Shown here: positions 49,646 through 58,057 of the stretch, in pieces
How positions within the stretch are numbered: position 1 is the stretch's first letter
Layout: each line of letters opens with the position of its first letter
Assembly: GCA_964550175.1 (NCBI GenBank)
Contig: CAZJXP010000001.1
Span: 372,001 to 436,000 of the forward strand
Direction: 5' to 3'
DNA length: 64,000 nucleotides
Source: DSQK01 sp964550175
Lineage (GTDB): Archaea; Nanobdellota; Nanobdellia; Woesearchaeales; ARS49
Translations under genes and position numbers: made by a program
Notes under the pieces: model-generated
What the model was told of the DNA's origin: nothing
Database searches by the model: none
What the model saw: only the letters and a program-made list of their open reading frames with translations

Positions 49646-50031
49646 GCGTACGGTTTAGGCCTTGTTGAATCCGTGCGGAGCTTGTGCTGGATCTGCGCGA
49701 TGATTTCGTCGAAGCAGCGATGCAGCGCCTTCGGCATGTCGTAGTCGTCGCACTTCGCGCTCTCAAAATGCTGGCCAGGGGAGATCGCACGGACGTGGAA
49801 CGTGTATCGCTTGCGCTTTTCCTTACCCACCTGGACGCCGCTCACCTGCGCGTGGACGATCAAATCGGTGAGGTTCTGCAGCACGCGCTTGATCTTCGGC
49901 TGGCATTCTTCCGCGGTCGACTGCACAAAATCCTGCTCATCAGGAGTCAGGTCGTGCAACCCAACAAACTGGATATTCTCATGCACGCCAAACTTAGGGA
50001 CGACTTTTTTCGGAGTTTCTGTTTTTGCCAT
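49642..50031 (-). CDS. Ribosome-hibernation-factor-like protein
   Basis: It has 129 residues from ATG 50031. The arrangement IVHAQVSG, KRYTFHVRAIS, HFESAKCDDYDMPKALHRCFDEIIAQIQHKL follows the beta-alpha-beta-beta-beta-alpha order of HPF/RaiA proteins that silence ribosomes. Sequence identity is low, so this is a fold-level guess. A TATA lies near 50052-50062 on the minus strand. It overlaps the transglutaminase-like gene by four bases. Confidence 0.5.
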   Translation of the reverse strand: MAKTETPKKVVPKFGVHENIQFVGLHDLTPDEQDFVQSTAEECQPKIKRVLQNLTDLIVHAQVSGVQVGKEKRKRYTFHVRAISPGQHFESAKCDDYDMPKALHRCFDEIIAQIQHKLRTDSTRPKPYA

Positions 50032-50079
50032 ATACCCACCTTCCATTCTCTTATTTAATAATTATTCGCACATACTCGC

Positions 50080-50721
50080 TCAATATTTGCCCAGGCTTTG
50101 TTGCGAGGCTTCCTTGTAGGTCTTCCAGCTGTGCCGGAATATCTCAGGAAACTTGTTCCAGTAGCTCTCGACAAACGCCTTGGTCTTAGGATCAGTAATG
50201 TAGCCGGAGCCGATGTCCATCCCTATTTTTTTGCTCAGTTCGACGAGCTCCCGGTCGCGCAGCACCTTCGCGAGGATGCTCGCGGCTCCGACAACGACGA
50301 AATCCGTGTCGGCGTGGTGGGCGCACACAAGCTTGGTCTTGTGCGTCAGCTTCTTTTCGATGAACGCACTATATGCCTTGAGATTCGGGCTCGGACAGTC
50401 GAGGATTACGTGATCGGGCTTCAGCTCGTTGATGAGCTCGGACGCTTTCGTCGCTTCCAGCCAGTTGAGGTTCATCGTGTCGGATTGAACCGCGTCATCG
50501 ACTTCGTCCGGCGGAATGCGGATGACCTTGAACGATTTCACGGTCGACTGCACTTTTGAGAACAATTCCTCGCGTTTCTTCGGCGTCAATAATTTAGAAT
50601 CCTTCACTCCCATCGCCTTGAGCGCGTCTTCCTGCCCTGACTCGATGACAACGCCCGCGATGAACAAGCTGCCGATGATGGGCCCTCGGCCCGCTTCGTC
50701 GATTCCACAGATGGTCGGCAT
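50080..50721 (-). CDS. rnhB: Ribonuclease HII
   Basis: It has 213 residues starting MPTICGIDEAGRGPIIGSLF; the DEAGRGP motif gives Asp8 and Glu9, with later acidic residues in HVILDCPSPN and HADTDFVVVGAASILAKV. It removes RNA from DNA, including Okazaki primers and single ribonucleotides. Start 50721 fits the family N-terminus; the longer frame to 50856 has no similarity. It is divergent from smc. Confidence 0.95.
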   Translation of the reverse strand: MPTICGIDEAGRGPIIGSLFIAGVVIESGQEDALKAMGVKDSKLLTPKKREELFSKVQSTVKSFKVIRIPPDEVDDAVQSDTMNLNWLEATKASELINELKPDHVILDCPSPNLKAYSAFIEKKLTHKTKLVCAHHADTDFVVVGAASILAKVLRDRELVELSKKIGMDIGSGYITDPKTKAFVESYWNKFPEIFRHSWKTYKEASQQSLGKY

Positions 50722-50769
50722 AGATTTTCCGGAGCGGACGGACTTTAATAGGTTTTGCAATAGGTTTTC

Positions 50770-50819
50770 GTAAATTAATTTAAATATGGAAAATAATAAC
50801 TCAACGAAGACTTTATATA
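50770..50819 (+). promoter_or_regulatory. Two TATA-like elements before smc
   Basis: AATTTAAATAT (about 50777-50787) and TTTATATA (50812-50819) precede the GTG at 50830. The second is too close for a normal start at 50830. Either the first is used, or the true smc start lies further in. Confidence 0.5.
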
Positions 50820-50829
50820 CATACCACTC

Positions 50830-53800
50830 GTGAAATCGCCCGTGGACAGCGAGCAAAAGGAGGGGCCAGAAACGGCATCACAGGTACTTGAACAACCTCC
50901 AGCGACCGCGGCCAACATTTCCCGCGATTCTATCACTCCCATCGGCGCGACCAAGATCAACAAGCTCATCATGGAGGGGTTCAAGAGCTTCGGCAAACGC
51001 ACCGAGCTCGTGTTCAACAACGACTTCAACGTCATTCTCGGTCCCAACGGCAGTGGCAAAAGCAATGTCATCGACGCGCTCTGCTTCGTGCTCGGAAAAA
51101 CCTCCGCGAAATCCATGCGCGCCGAAAAGACAAGCAACCTCATCTACAACGGCGGAAAAACGAAAAACCCGGCCAAGCAAGCCGAAGTCAGCATCGTCTT
51201 CGACAACCAGAAGAAACTTTTCCCTTCGCCCGAAGCGGAAATCAAGGTCACGCGAATTGTCAAGTCCGACGGCCAAAGCAAGTACAAAATAAACGGCGTC
51301 ACGCGCACGCGCCAAGAGATTCTCGACCTGATGGGCATCGCGAACGTCGATCCGGACGGCTACAACATCATCCTCCAAGGCGACATTATCCACTTCTGCG
51401 AAATGCCGATGGTCGAGCGGCGACAGATCGTCGAGGAAATCGCCGGCATCGGGGCGTACGAGGAGAAGAAACAGCACGCCATCAACGACCTCACCAAAGT
51501 GGAAGAGAACCTCAACCAGGTCGGCATCATCCTGAAAGAACGCGAAAGCTACCTCAAAGATTTGCGCAAAGACCGAGACCACGCGCTCAAGTTCAAGGCG
51601 CTCAACGACCAGTTGCGAACGAACAAAGCGACCTTGTTGAAGCGCAGTCTCGACGGCAAAGAGACCGAGGTCAAGAAGATCGACGACAAGCTCGCCAGCT
51701 ACCGCGAAAAATTCGACAAGCTCCAAGGCCAAATCAAGGCATTACGCGAACAAATACAATCGAACCGCACCGAGATGCAGAGCCTCGACGCGGAAGTCCA
51801 GCAGAAAGGAGAGAAAGACCAAGTCACGATGCAAAAGGAGGTCGAGCAGATGCGCGTCGACCTCGCAACGATGAAGACCGCGCTCAGCGGCGTGCACACG
51901 GAGCTCGGAAGAATCGCGCAACGACGCGACCAATTGCTCAAGGCAAGCGAAGAAATCCAGACAAAAACGTCCGAAACCAAGACGCAAAAAACTGACTTGG
52001 AAGAACGACGCACGACGCTCCAGAAAGAATTAGTTGCGCACGACAAGAAGCTCGCCGACTTCAAGAAAAAACACCAGCTCGACGCCGAAGGCAACTTCAA
52101 CGAGCAGATGCTCGCCCTCGACCGACAGGCGGACGAGCACCAGAAATCCCTCTCGCAAATCAGGGAGGAGCAGCAGAACCTTCTCAGGGAAAAGGACAAA
52201 ATAGAATTCCAGCTCCAAACTATCGACCAGCAAATCGCGAAAGTCGAGGAATTGGAAAGCGCAAACGCGACCGAAATCAAGGCGCTCAAGCAGAAGAAAG
52301 AGGAATTCAAGAAAGCCATCCTCGAACTCAACCAGCTATTGAACAACGACTCGAAATTGGCCGCGGAATTCTCGCAAAGCAAGCAGCGCATGATGAAGCT
52401 CGCGGAAGAATTGGCCAAATTGGAAGTCCGGAACGCGTCCGCGCAGGAAGCGATGGCGGGAAACGTTGCCGTCAAAAAGATTCTCGAAAACCGACAGCAG
52501 CTCGGCGAAATCTACGGGACCGTTGCCGAGCTAGGAAACGCCAACAAAGAGCACAGCGTCGCGCTCGAAATCGTCGCGGCGAACAAGATCCAAAGCATCG
52601 TGGTTGAAGACGACAAAACGGCCGCGAAGTGCATCAAATACCTCAAGGACAATAGATTGGGAACTGCGACCTTCCTTCCCTTGAACAAGATCAAGGGCAA
52701 CCCCGTCAAGGGCGAGCAGAAAAAGTTCGCGGAAGAGAAAGGAGCACTTGGATTCGCGATTGATTTAATCAAGTTCGAACCGCGATTCAAGGAAGTGTTT
52801 TCCTATGTCTTTGGTAACACGCTCGTCGTCCAGAACATCGACATCGCACGCAAGATCGGCATCGGCAACATCAAGATGGTCACGGTCGACGGCGACCTGT
52901 GCGAAACCTCGGGCGCGATGATCGGCGGCTTCCGCGCGAAGAAACAAGGCGCCTTCAAGGAACAGGAACTCGGCAGCACCATCGAAAGCGCGCAAAGCGA
53001 GCTCGCGACACTGCAAAACCGAGTCTCAAAGCTCCAGACTGAGAAGACCGAAAACGAGGACGCCATCCAGAAACTTCGCGAATTCAAGGCAAACCTCGAG
53101 GGCGAAATCATCAAGACGGAAAAGTCATTGCATCTCGAGACGTCGGACATGAACGCAAGCAAGAGCTACAAAGACGAGCTGCAATCCAACCTGAAAGACG
53201 TCACGAAAAAGCTCGACAAATTGGCCGACAGCATCTCCGATTCAACCACGGGCTTGACGCAGCTAAAGATCAAGAAACAGCAGTTGCACGACAAGATCGC
53301 CGAGCTGCGCAAGCCGACGGTTATTGCCGAGCTGAACGCCTACGAAGAACACAAGAAGAAGCTGTCGGACGAAATCATTCTCTTAACGGCGGACTTGAAG
53401 AACGTCGACGCGCAACTCACCGATGTGCTGGCGCGCGACCTCGAAAACACGCAAAAGATCCTCGCAGATTTGGACAAGGAAGCTGAGCAGCACAAGGCAG
53501 ACAGCAAGCTCACCGACGTCAAGATCAAAGAGAACGAGAAAATACTCAAGCAAAAGGAAAAGATACAGGCGGAATTCCAAAGCAAATTCAAGGATCTGTT
53601 CACCAAGCGAAACCGGCTTTCTGATGAAGTGACGGCTTTGGAAAACAAGGCGTTCGTCGTCGAAGAGAACAGCCGAAAAGAAGAACTGCAGTTGAACACG
53701 TTCAGCATCGAAGAAGCCCGCGTGAAAGCCGAACGCTCATCCTTAGTCGCTGAGTTCGAGCAGTACGCCGGAGTCGAATTAGCGCCCGATAAAACTGACG

Positions 53801-54438
53801 AAATCCTCCAGAAAGAAGTCAAGGAATGCGAAAAGATGCGCGAAAACATCGGCTCGGTCAACTTGCGTTCGCTTGAGATCTACGACACGGCCGAAAGCGA
53901 GTACAAGGGGCTGTTGCAAAAGAAAGACACCCTCATCACCGAAAAGGACCAAGTCGTCGGGCTGATGAACGAGATTGAGGCGCGCAAGAAAGAGCTGTTC
54001 TTACAGGCGTTAGCGGTCGTGAAACAGAACTTCCAAACCATCTTCTCAGCATTATCAACCAAGGGCGAAGCGGAACTTGAGCTCGAGACTCCGGAGAATC
54101 CGTTCGAAGGCGGGCTCAACATCAAAGTGCGATTGACTGGCAACAAGTTCCTTGATATCCGGTCATTATCGGGCGGCGAAAAGACGATGACTGCTCTTGC
54201 GTTCATTTTTGCGATCCAAGAACACGCTCCCGCATCATTCTACATTCTGGATGAGGTCGATGCCGCGCTAGACAAGCATAACTCGGAGAAGTTGGCGAAA
54301 CTCGTTCGTAAATACTGCGATCGCGCACAGTACATCGTGATTTCTCACAACGACAACGTCATCGGGGAAGCTTCCACGTTGTACGGCGTCTCGATGGGCG
54401 ACCACGGACTGTCGAACGTCGTTAGCTTGAAGATCTAG
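50830..54438 (+). CDS. smc: Chromosome segregation protein SMC
   Basis: It has 1202 residues: Walker A GPNGSGKSN (71-79), coiled coil, hinge (about 550-700, with GDLCETSGAMIGGFR at its end), second coiled coil, signature LSGGEKTMTA (about 1111-1120) and Walker B YILDEVDAALD (about 1137-1147). About 40 extra residues (Glu/Gln/Ala/Pro-rich) precede the ATPase head. The GTG start at 50830 is uncertain; the next good start would be the Met near residue 48. No ScpA/ScpB neighbours. Confidence 0.96.
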   Translation: MKSPVDSEQKEGPETASQVLEQPPATAANISRDSITPIGATKINKLIMEGFKSFGKRTELVFNNDFNVILGPNGSGKSNVIDALCFVLGKTSAKSMRAEKTSNLIYNGGKTKNPAKQAEVSIVFDNQKKLFPSPEAEIKVTRIVKSDGQSKYKINGVTRTRQEILDLMGIANVDPDGYNIILQGDIIHFCEMPMVERRQIVEEIAGIGAYEEKKQHAINDLTKVEENLNQVGIILKERESYLKDLRKDRDHALKFKALNDQLRTNKATLLKRSLDGKETEVKKIDDKLASYREKFDKLQGQIKALREQIQSNRTEMQSLDAEVQQKGEKDQVTMQKEVEQMRVDLATMKTALSGVHTELGRIAQRRDQLLKASEEIQTKTSETKTQKTDLEERRTTLQKELVAHDKKLADFKKKHQLDAEGNFNEQMLALDRQADEHQKSLSQIREEQQNLLREKDKIEFQLQTIDQQIAKVEELESANATEIKALKQKKEEFKKAILELNQLLNNDSKLAAEFSQSKQRMMKLAEELAKLEVRNASAQEAMAGNVAVKKILENRQQLGEIYGTVAELGNANKEHSVALEIVAANKIQSIVVEDDKTAAKCIKYLKDNRLGTATFLPLNKIKGNPVKGEQKKFAEEKGALGFAIDLIKFEPRFKEVFSYVFGNTLVVQNIDIARKIGIGNIKMVTVDGDLCETSGAMIGGFRAKKQGAFKEQELGSTIESAQSELATLQNRVSKLQTEKTENEDAIQKLREFKANLEGEIIKTEKSLHLETSDMNASKSYKDELQSNLKDVTKKLDKLADSISDSTTGLTQLKIKKQQLHDKIAELRKPTVIAELNAYEEHKKKLSDEIILLTADLKNVDAQLTDVLARDLENTQKILADLDKEAEQHKADSKLTDVKIKENEKILKQKEKIQAEFQSKFKDLFTKRNRLSDEVTALENKAFVVEENSRKEELQLNTFSIEEARVKAERSSLVAEFEQYAGVELAPDKTDEILQKEVKECEKMRENIGSVNLRSLEIYDTAESEYKGLLQKKDTLITEKDQVVGLMNEIEARKKELFLQALAVVKQNFQTIFSALSTKGEAELELETPENPFEGGLNIKVRLTGNKFLDIRSLSGGEKTMTALAFIFAIQEHAPASFYILDEVDAALDKHNSEKLAKLVRKYCDRAQYIVISHNDNVIGEASTLYGVSMGDHGLSNVVSLKI

Positions 54439-54476
54439 TTCGCAACCTTTTTAAGCCCACCGTCGATAAATTACCT

Positions 54477-55076
54477 ATGAAAATACTTGCCGTATCGGAC
54501 GTCCACGCGGACCAGGCGTTCATCAAGCGCCTCGCCGAACAAGCCGTCAAAGAGAACGTCGACCTTGTCGTGTTAGCGGGCGACCTCACGTACGCGGACC
54601 AGTCCGCCGAAGGCATCATCGGCCCGTTCAAGGCAGCGGGCAAAAAAGTGCTGTTCGTGCACGGCAACCACGAACCCGCGGCAACGGCGGATTTTCTAGC
54701 TTCGCTCTACGACTCCGTGCACCTGAACGGCACGGGCATCATCCAAAACGGCATCGGCATTTTCGGCGCCGGAGGCGCAGCTCCGGGACCGTTTCCCACG
54801 AGCCGAGAGGACCAATACGAAATGCTCAACCAGGGGCACGAAAGCGTCAAGTCCGCCGCGAGAAAGGTCATGGTCGTGCACGAGCATCCCGCCGGCAGCA
54901 TGTTCGAGAAAAAGTCAGGCTATCCCGGAAGCTGGGCGGTCCGCAAGGCGATCGACAAGTTCCAGCCCGAAATCATGTTCTGCGGACACGTCCACGAATT
55001 GGGCGGCATCGAAGAAATGATCGGCAAAACGCGAGTTATCAATGTTGCAAAAATGCCGAAAATTATAGAATTCTAG
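54477..55076 (+). CDS. Calcineurin-like metallophosphoesterase
   Basis: It has 199 residues with SDVHAD (7-12), LAGDLTYAD, VHGNHEP, VHEHP and the end motif CGHVHELGG, the full metallophosphoesterase set. It resembles archaeal YfcE/MPP-type phosphodiesterases. Substrate unknown. A TATA CTTTTTAAGC lies about 25-30 bp upstream. Confidence 0.88.
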   Translation: MKILAVSDVHADQAFIKRLAEQAVKENVDLVVLAGDLTYADQSAEGIIGPFKAAGKKVLFVHGNHEPAATADFLASLYDSVHLNGTGIIQNGIGIFGAGGAAPGPFPTSREDQYEMLNQGHESVKSAARKVMVVHEHPAGSMFEKKSGYPGSWAVRKAIDKFQPEIMFCGHVHELGGIEEMIGKTRVINVAKMPKIIEF

Positions 55077-55124
55077 TATTGCTTCGGCACAAATGACTCG
55101 GCATTTGGAGCCGCCGCCTACACT

Positions 55125-55145
55125 TGCCGGACGCAAGGTCCGGCA
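55125..55145. terminator. GC-rich hairpin between convergent genes
   Basis: TGCCGGAC-GCAAG-GTCCGGCA is a perfect 8-bp stem with a five-base loop, in the 77 bp between two convergent 3' ends. GCCGG recalls the ends of the dispersed repeat, but the TAAAAAG part is absent. Confidence 0.5.
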
Positions 55146-55153
55146 GGAGCAGC

Positions 55154-55630
55154 CTAATACTGTTTAAGCAAATCAGCGATTGACGCGCCGATGCAGCACG
55201 GGAACGCGAGCGCGATGATGGTGTTCAGCAGATGAGTGTCATTCAGCACCAGATTGTCGACGCCATAAAGATAGATAAGAAAGATAGCGACGATGATTCC
55301 CACCGCCAGATAGGTCGTTATCCGCTTGATCCAAAACTGACCAAAGGTTCTTGCTTTCTTGTTCTTCACGCGCGAATAGCCGATGAATGTGATCTCCGCC
55401 GTCAAAATGATCAGCGTGGCGATAAGGAGGTACCATTTGTGGTTCTCATTGAAATGCTCCGTAACATGCAGCAACAGCCCCTTCAACGAGAATGTCAGCC
55501 CGAAAATCAGCGCACCAAACGTCGAACCGACGATCGCCTTCAAACTGTAATGCGGCGGGACGCGGTCAATGTGCTCTTCCCGGATGAAACGCACATCACG
55601 GGCTATGTTTTGAAGAAGATTCCGAACCAT
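55154..55630 (-). CDS. DUF2391-like integral membrane protein
   Basis: It has 158 residues: a charged N-terminus (LQNIARDVRFIREEHIDRVPP), then four TM helices with SFGALIFGLTFSLKG-like first helix and TAEITFIGYSRVKNK. This matches archaeal DUF2391 proteins. Function unknown. Its start overlaps the stop of the next upstream gene by one base. Confidence 0.75.
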   Translation of the reverse strand: MVRNLLQNIARDVRFIREEHIDRVPPHYSLKAIVGSTFGALIFGLTFSLKGLLLHVTEHFNENHKWYLLIATLIILTAEITFIGYSRVKNKKARTFGQFWIKRITTYLAVGIIVAIFLIYLYGVDNLVLNDTHLLNTIIALAFPCCIGASIADLLKQY

Positions 55631-55953
55631 CAGTACACTTCAACGGGAGGATTGTCGTCCTCTTTCTTCGGGTTGCCCCAGAGATCGACTGCCCTCGGAC
55701 TAGCTTCCTTCGGCGCGTTCAATTCCTGCAGGTTCGTCAACGGGTCCGTCGGAGGCGGAAGTCCCGGAGACGGTGTGTGCGGAACGACCGGATGCGGCGC
55801 GGAATCGCTGAACATGTCCGCGAACGCGGAAGACGAGTCTGAAACGCTTGACGACGGTGTGTTTGTCGTGTCGCCAACAAGTCGCTGGAGCATCTGAATC
55901 ATGTGCTTGATGTGCTCGTGAGAATCCTTTGACGTGTCGATTGAGATTTGCAT
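55630..55953 (-). CDS. Small low-complexity protein with conserved N- and C-termini
   Basis: It has 107 residues: a helix MQISIDTSKDSHEHIKHMIQ, a Ser/Pro-rich middle (about 33-75), and an acidic end KKEDDNPPVEVY. Proteins with this bipartite plan occur in DPANN genomes as I recall, with unknown function. A TATA on the minus strand (about 55988-55997) precedes it by 40 bp. Confidence 0.6.
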   Translation of the reverse strand: MQISIDTSKDSHEHIKHMIQMLQRLVGDTTNTPSSSVSDSSSAFADMFSDSAPHPVVPHTPSPGLPPPTDPLTNLQELNAPKEASPRAVDLWGNPKKEDDNPPVEVY

Positions 55954-56014
55954 GGTGCCTCTTTTTTCATAATTCTGAGCGTCCGCCGTTTATATATCTT
56001 GCGACGGCACAAAG

Positions 56015-56023
56015 CTTAAAAGC
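56015..56023 (+). promoter_or_regulatory. TATA box of tRNA-Val
   Basis: CTTAAAAGC lies 24-32 bp before tRNA-Val, on the other side of the divergent promoter at about 55988-55997. Confidence 0.55.
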
Positions 56024-56046
56024 GAAACCTCGAACACCGACGGTAC

Positions 56047-56118
56047 GAGCCCGTAGTTTAGCGGTATAACGCCTCGTTCACGTCGAGGATGTCGTCGGTT
56101 CGAATCCGGCCGGGCTCA
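56047..56118 (+). tRNA. tRNA-Val(CAC)
   Basis: The acceptor GAGCCCG pairs with CGGGCTC; the anticodon arm is CCTCG-TTCACGT-CGAGG with anticodon CAC; the T arm is GTCGG-TTCGAAT-CCGGC; the discriminator is A. No CCA. A protein frame begins at the next base. Confidence 0.95.
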
Positions 56119-56715
56119 TTGCAACGCATATCCCACCGGAAACTCTCTGTCGAGAAGCACTTCCCCCACGTATCTACGGGCAAGTTCCGCGAACTCATCG
56201 AAAATGCGCGCGACCCATTAGCCTCCATTCTCGACGCATACCATCGGCTTCCGCTGTTCGCCGCCGATTTGAAACTCGGATTCGCCCAGGCGATAAATCA
56301 CGACGCGGATTATCGCGCGGACGTTCTCTTGCTCGCGATACACCTGCTCAAAAACGAGAATCCCCAGCAATGGGCTGATGTCAAATGCTCGCGACTCGAT
56401 GGAATCGAGATCAATCCTTCGTTCGTCACGAAAGGAAAGCTCGTGCAATTGCCGGGAGCGTCATCCTGCCTCGAGGTGAAGCTGCAGGAAAAGTTCTACC
56501 TCTGTACCCGCACGAACCTGCTGAGTCCTGACTGTTATCGAACCGCGGTCACGCAATGGGATGCGCGACCCGTGAAACCGGCCATGAGCCAAGTGTTCCT
56601 GCAAATCATCGATCCTCATGTCCGGCACGAAGAGCGCGTTGTTTGGACCGAGCGAAGCTCGCAAAAAGACCCCGCAAAATACTTCGCGGAACAAGTTCGA
56701 TACACGCTAAAGTAA
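56119..56715 (+). CDS. Hypothetical protein directly after tRNA-Val
   Basis: It has 198 residues if it starts at TTG 56119, the base after the tRNA. The frame is open through the tRNA to an ATG at 56089, which cannot be used if the tRNA is excised. Content is soluble, mixed alpha/beta (FRELIENARDPLASILDAYHR; MSQVFLQIIDPHVRHEERVVW). No family recognised. Position suggests a leaderless mRNA made by tRNA processing. Confidence 0.65.
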   Translation: MQRISHRKLSVEKHFPHVSTGKFRELIENARDPLASILDAYHRLPLFAADLKLGFAQAINHDADYRADVLLLAIHLLKNENPQQWADVKCSRLDGIEINPSFVTKGKLVQLPGASSCLEVKLQEKFYLCTRTNLLSPDCYRTAVTQWDARPVKPAMSQVFLQIIDPHVRHEERVVWTERSSQKDPAKYFAEQVRYTLK

Positions 56716-56717
56716 TA

Positions 56718-56725
56718 TTTATAAA
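56718..56725 (+). promoter_or_regulatory. TATA box of the hairpin RNA and tRNA-Pro(CGG)
   Basis: TTTATAAA predicts a transcript start near 56748-56752, which is where the hairpin RNA begins, and about 70 bases before the tRNA. Confidence 0.65.
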
Positions 56726-56750
56726 GGGTATTCTGAGATATAAAAACAGC

Positions 56751-56803
56751 GGGGCTGTGGTCCACGGACGCTGAGACGTCCTAGACCAGCAACCCCTCAA
56801 CAG
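56751..56803 (+). ncRNA. Candidate hairpin RNA ahead of tRNA-Pro(CGG)
   Basis: Its first 12 bases GGGGCTGTGGTC equal those of the tRNA that follows. Stems: GGGG/CCCC (56751-56754 with 56793-56796), TGGTC/GACCA (56758-56762 with 56784-56788) and GGACG/CGTCC (56766-56770 with 56777-56781) round a CTGAGA loop. CAACAG follows, so an H/ACA-type guide is conceivable, though the spacing is short. A tRNA-derived relic is the other option. Confidence 0.5.
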
Positions 56804-56820
56804 AATGAAATCCAATATTC

Positions 56821-56893
56821 GGGGCTGTGGTCTAACCTGGTATGACTCAGGGTTCGGGACCTTGTAATCCCGGTTCAAATCCGGGCAGCCTCA
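56821..56893 (+). tRNA. tRNA-Pro(CGG)
   Basis: The acceptor GGGGCTG pairs with CAGCCTC; the anticodon arm is CAGGG-TTCGGGA-CCTTG with anticodon CGG; the T arm is CCCGG-TTCAAAT-CCGGG; the discriminator is A. No CCA. The next gene's ATG starts two bases later. Confidence 0.95.
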
Positions 56894-56894
56894 T

Positions 56895-57539
56895 ATGTGC
56901 ATCCAGCCGAAATACCTCGCACCGGCAGCGCTGCAAAAACTGCGCAAACAGTATTCCTCAAACAAGCCTTTTCCCCATATCAGGCTGACGGACTTCTTCA
57001 CCGCGAAGGACATCAAACGCGTCGAACAAGAGCTGTTGCAGGAACGCTTTGTCGCGGCGGACGCTGATCTGTTCTCGTTCACGCAATGCAACGACCTGAA
57101 GCTCTCGAAACAGCCCGCGCTGCAGGGCCTGCGAAACTATTTGCGCAGCAAGGAATTCCTTGTCTGGCTGTCCTATGTGACGGGCGAAAACCTGTCGCGC
57201 GAGCTTGATCTCTCGGGATTTATTTACCACGACACCGACCATCTGCTGCCGCACGACGACGAATTAGAAGGGAGAAAAATCGCGTTCGTCATCAACCTAT
57301 CCACCCTCACGGCAAAGCAAGGAGGCCAATTGGACCTGTTCAAAGGAAATAACGCCACTAAGTCGTATTCGCCCATCTGGAACTCAGTTGTCTTTTTCAC
57401 CGTCAAACCGCAGCACACGATGCACCAGGTGCGAGAAGTCGTTAACGCCAAACGGATTACGTTAGCCGGCTGGTTCCACGGCAGTGCCGTGGTGCCCAAG
57501 AACCGAAGGTTCGCAGTGCACCATGGGAGCAAAAAATGA
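56895..57539 (+). CDS. 2-oxoglutarate/Fe(II) oxygenase, Tpa1/OGFOD1-like
   Basis: It has 214 residues. The double-stranded beta-helix carries HDD (His120, Asp122), distal His177 and Arg187 (AKRITLAGW) for 2-oxoglutarate. The context YHDTDHLLPHDDELEGRKIAFVINL is like prolyl hydroxylases of the Tpa1/OGFOD1 group, which act on ribosomal protein uS12 in eukaryotes. It is followed, with a four-base overlap, by a second related domain. The ATG lies two bases after tRNA-Pro. Confidence 0.85.
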   Translation: MCIQPKYLAPAALQKLRKQYSSNKPFPHIRLTDFFTAKDIKRVEQELLQERFVAADADLFSFTQCNDLKLSKQPALQGLRNYLRSKEFLVWLSYVTGENLSRELDLSGFIYHDTDHLLPHDDELEGRKIAFVINLSTLTAKQGGQLDLFKGNNATKSYSPIWNSVVFFTVKPQHTMHQVREVVNAKRITLAGWFHGSAVVPKNRRFAVHHGSKK

Positions 57540-58057
57540 CGCTCCAATTCAACCCGGCCTATCTTGACACGCGAGTGCTTGCGCAACTCAAAACGCAGTT
57601 CGCCGAAAAGCAACATCTCTTGCTCAACCAGTTCGCGAAAATGCCGTTGCCGAAAACGTGGAAACGCAGTTACGTGCCGGATGCGCATTCGTACGAGCAG
57701 GCATCGTTAAAACCGCCGGCCGCACTCATTCAGTACGTCCAGACGGTCACGCAGCAACCGCTCAAACTTGTTCGGTCGGAACTGCAACGCTTCAGCAACC
57801 GCGACTACACCGTCATCAAGGACGGAAAAGCGGACGATGTCATCGAAGTCATACTCTGCCTCTCCCCCTGGGACGTCGCGTGGGGCGGCAAGATCGTGTA
57901 CAAGACGGACACGAACGCAACCGTCATCAATCCGCAAGAGAACTCATTATCTATCGTCCGCACCGGCGCGAAGAAACGATTCATCCAGTACGTAAACCAT
58001 TACGCAAAACACGCACTTGTACTGGCGGTACTGACGTTTCAGAGAAACAAGCGCTGA
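57536..58057 (+). CDS. Degenerate oxygenase-like beta-helix protein
   Basis: It has 173 residues with a similar course (LLLNQFAKMPLPKTWKRSYV; DVIEVILCLSPWDVAWGGKIVY; SLSIVRT; RFIQYVNHYAKHALVLAVL). The His-x-Asp position reads IKDGK, so iron binding is likely lost. In yeast Tpa1 and human OGFOD1 a catalytic domain is fused to a non-catalytic beta-helix domain; here the two halves may be separate genes. It converges with and overlaps TatD by 19 bases. Confidence 0.6.
   Translation: MTLQFNPAYLDTRVLAQLKTQFAEKQHLLLNQFAKMPLPKTWKRSYVPDAHSYEQASLKPPAALIQYVQTVTQQPLKLVRSELQRFSNRDYTVIKDGKADDVIEVILCLSPWDVAWGGKIVYKTDTNATVINPQENSLSIVRTGAKKRFIQYVNHYAKHALVLAVLTFQRNKR

Noticed and set aside
55125..55145. GCCGG hairpin as a tenth repeat copy
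   Set aside because: It shares only GCCGG with the family and lacks TAAAAAG and the CTACGTCCAAT core.
56089..56118. ATG inside tRNA-Val as the start of the following gene
   Set aside because: It would require translation through a folded, processed tRNA; the TTG directly after the tRNA is more plausible.
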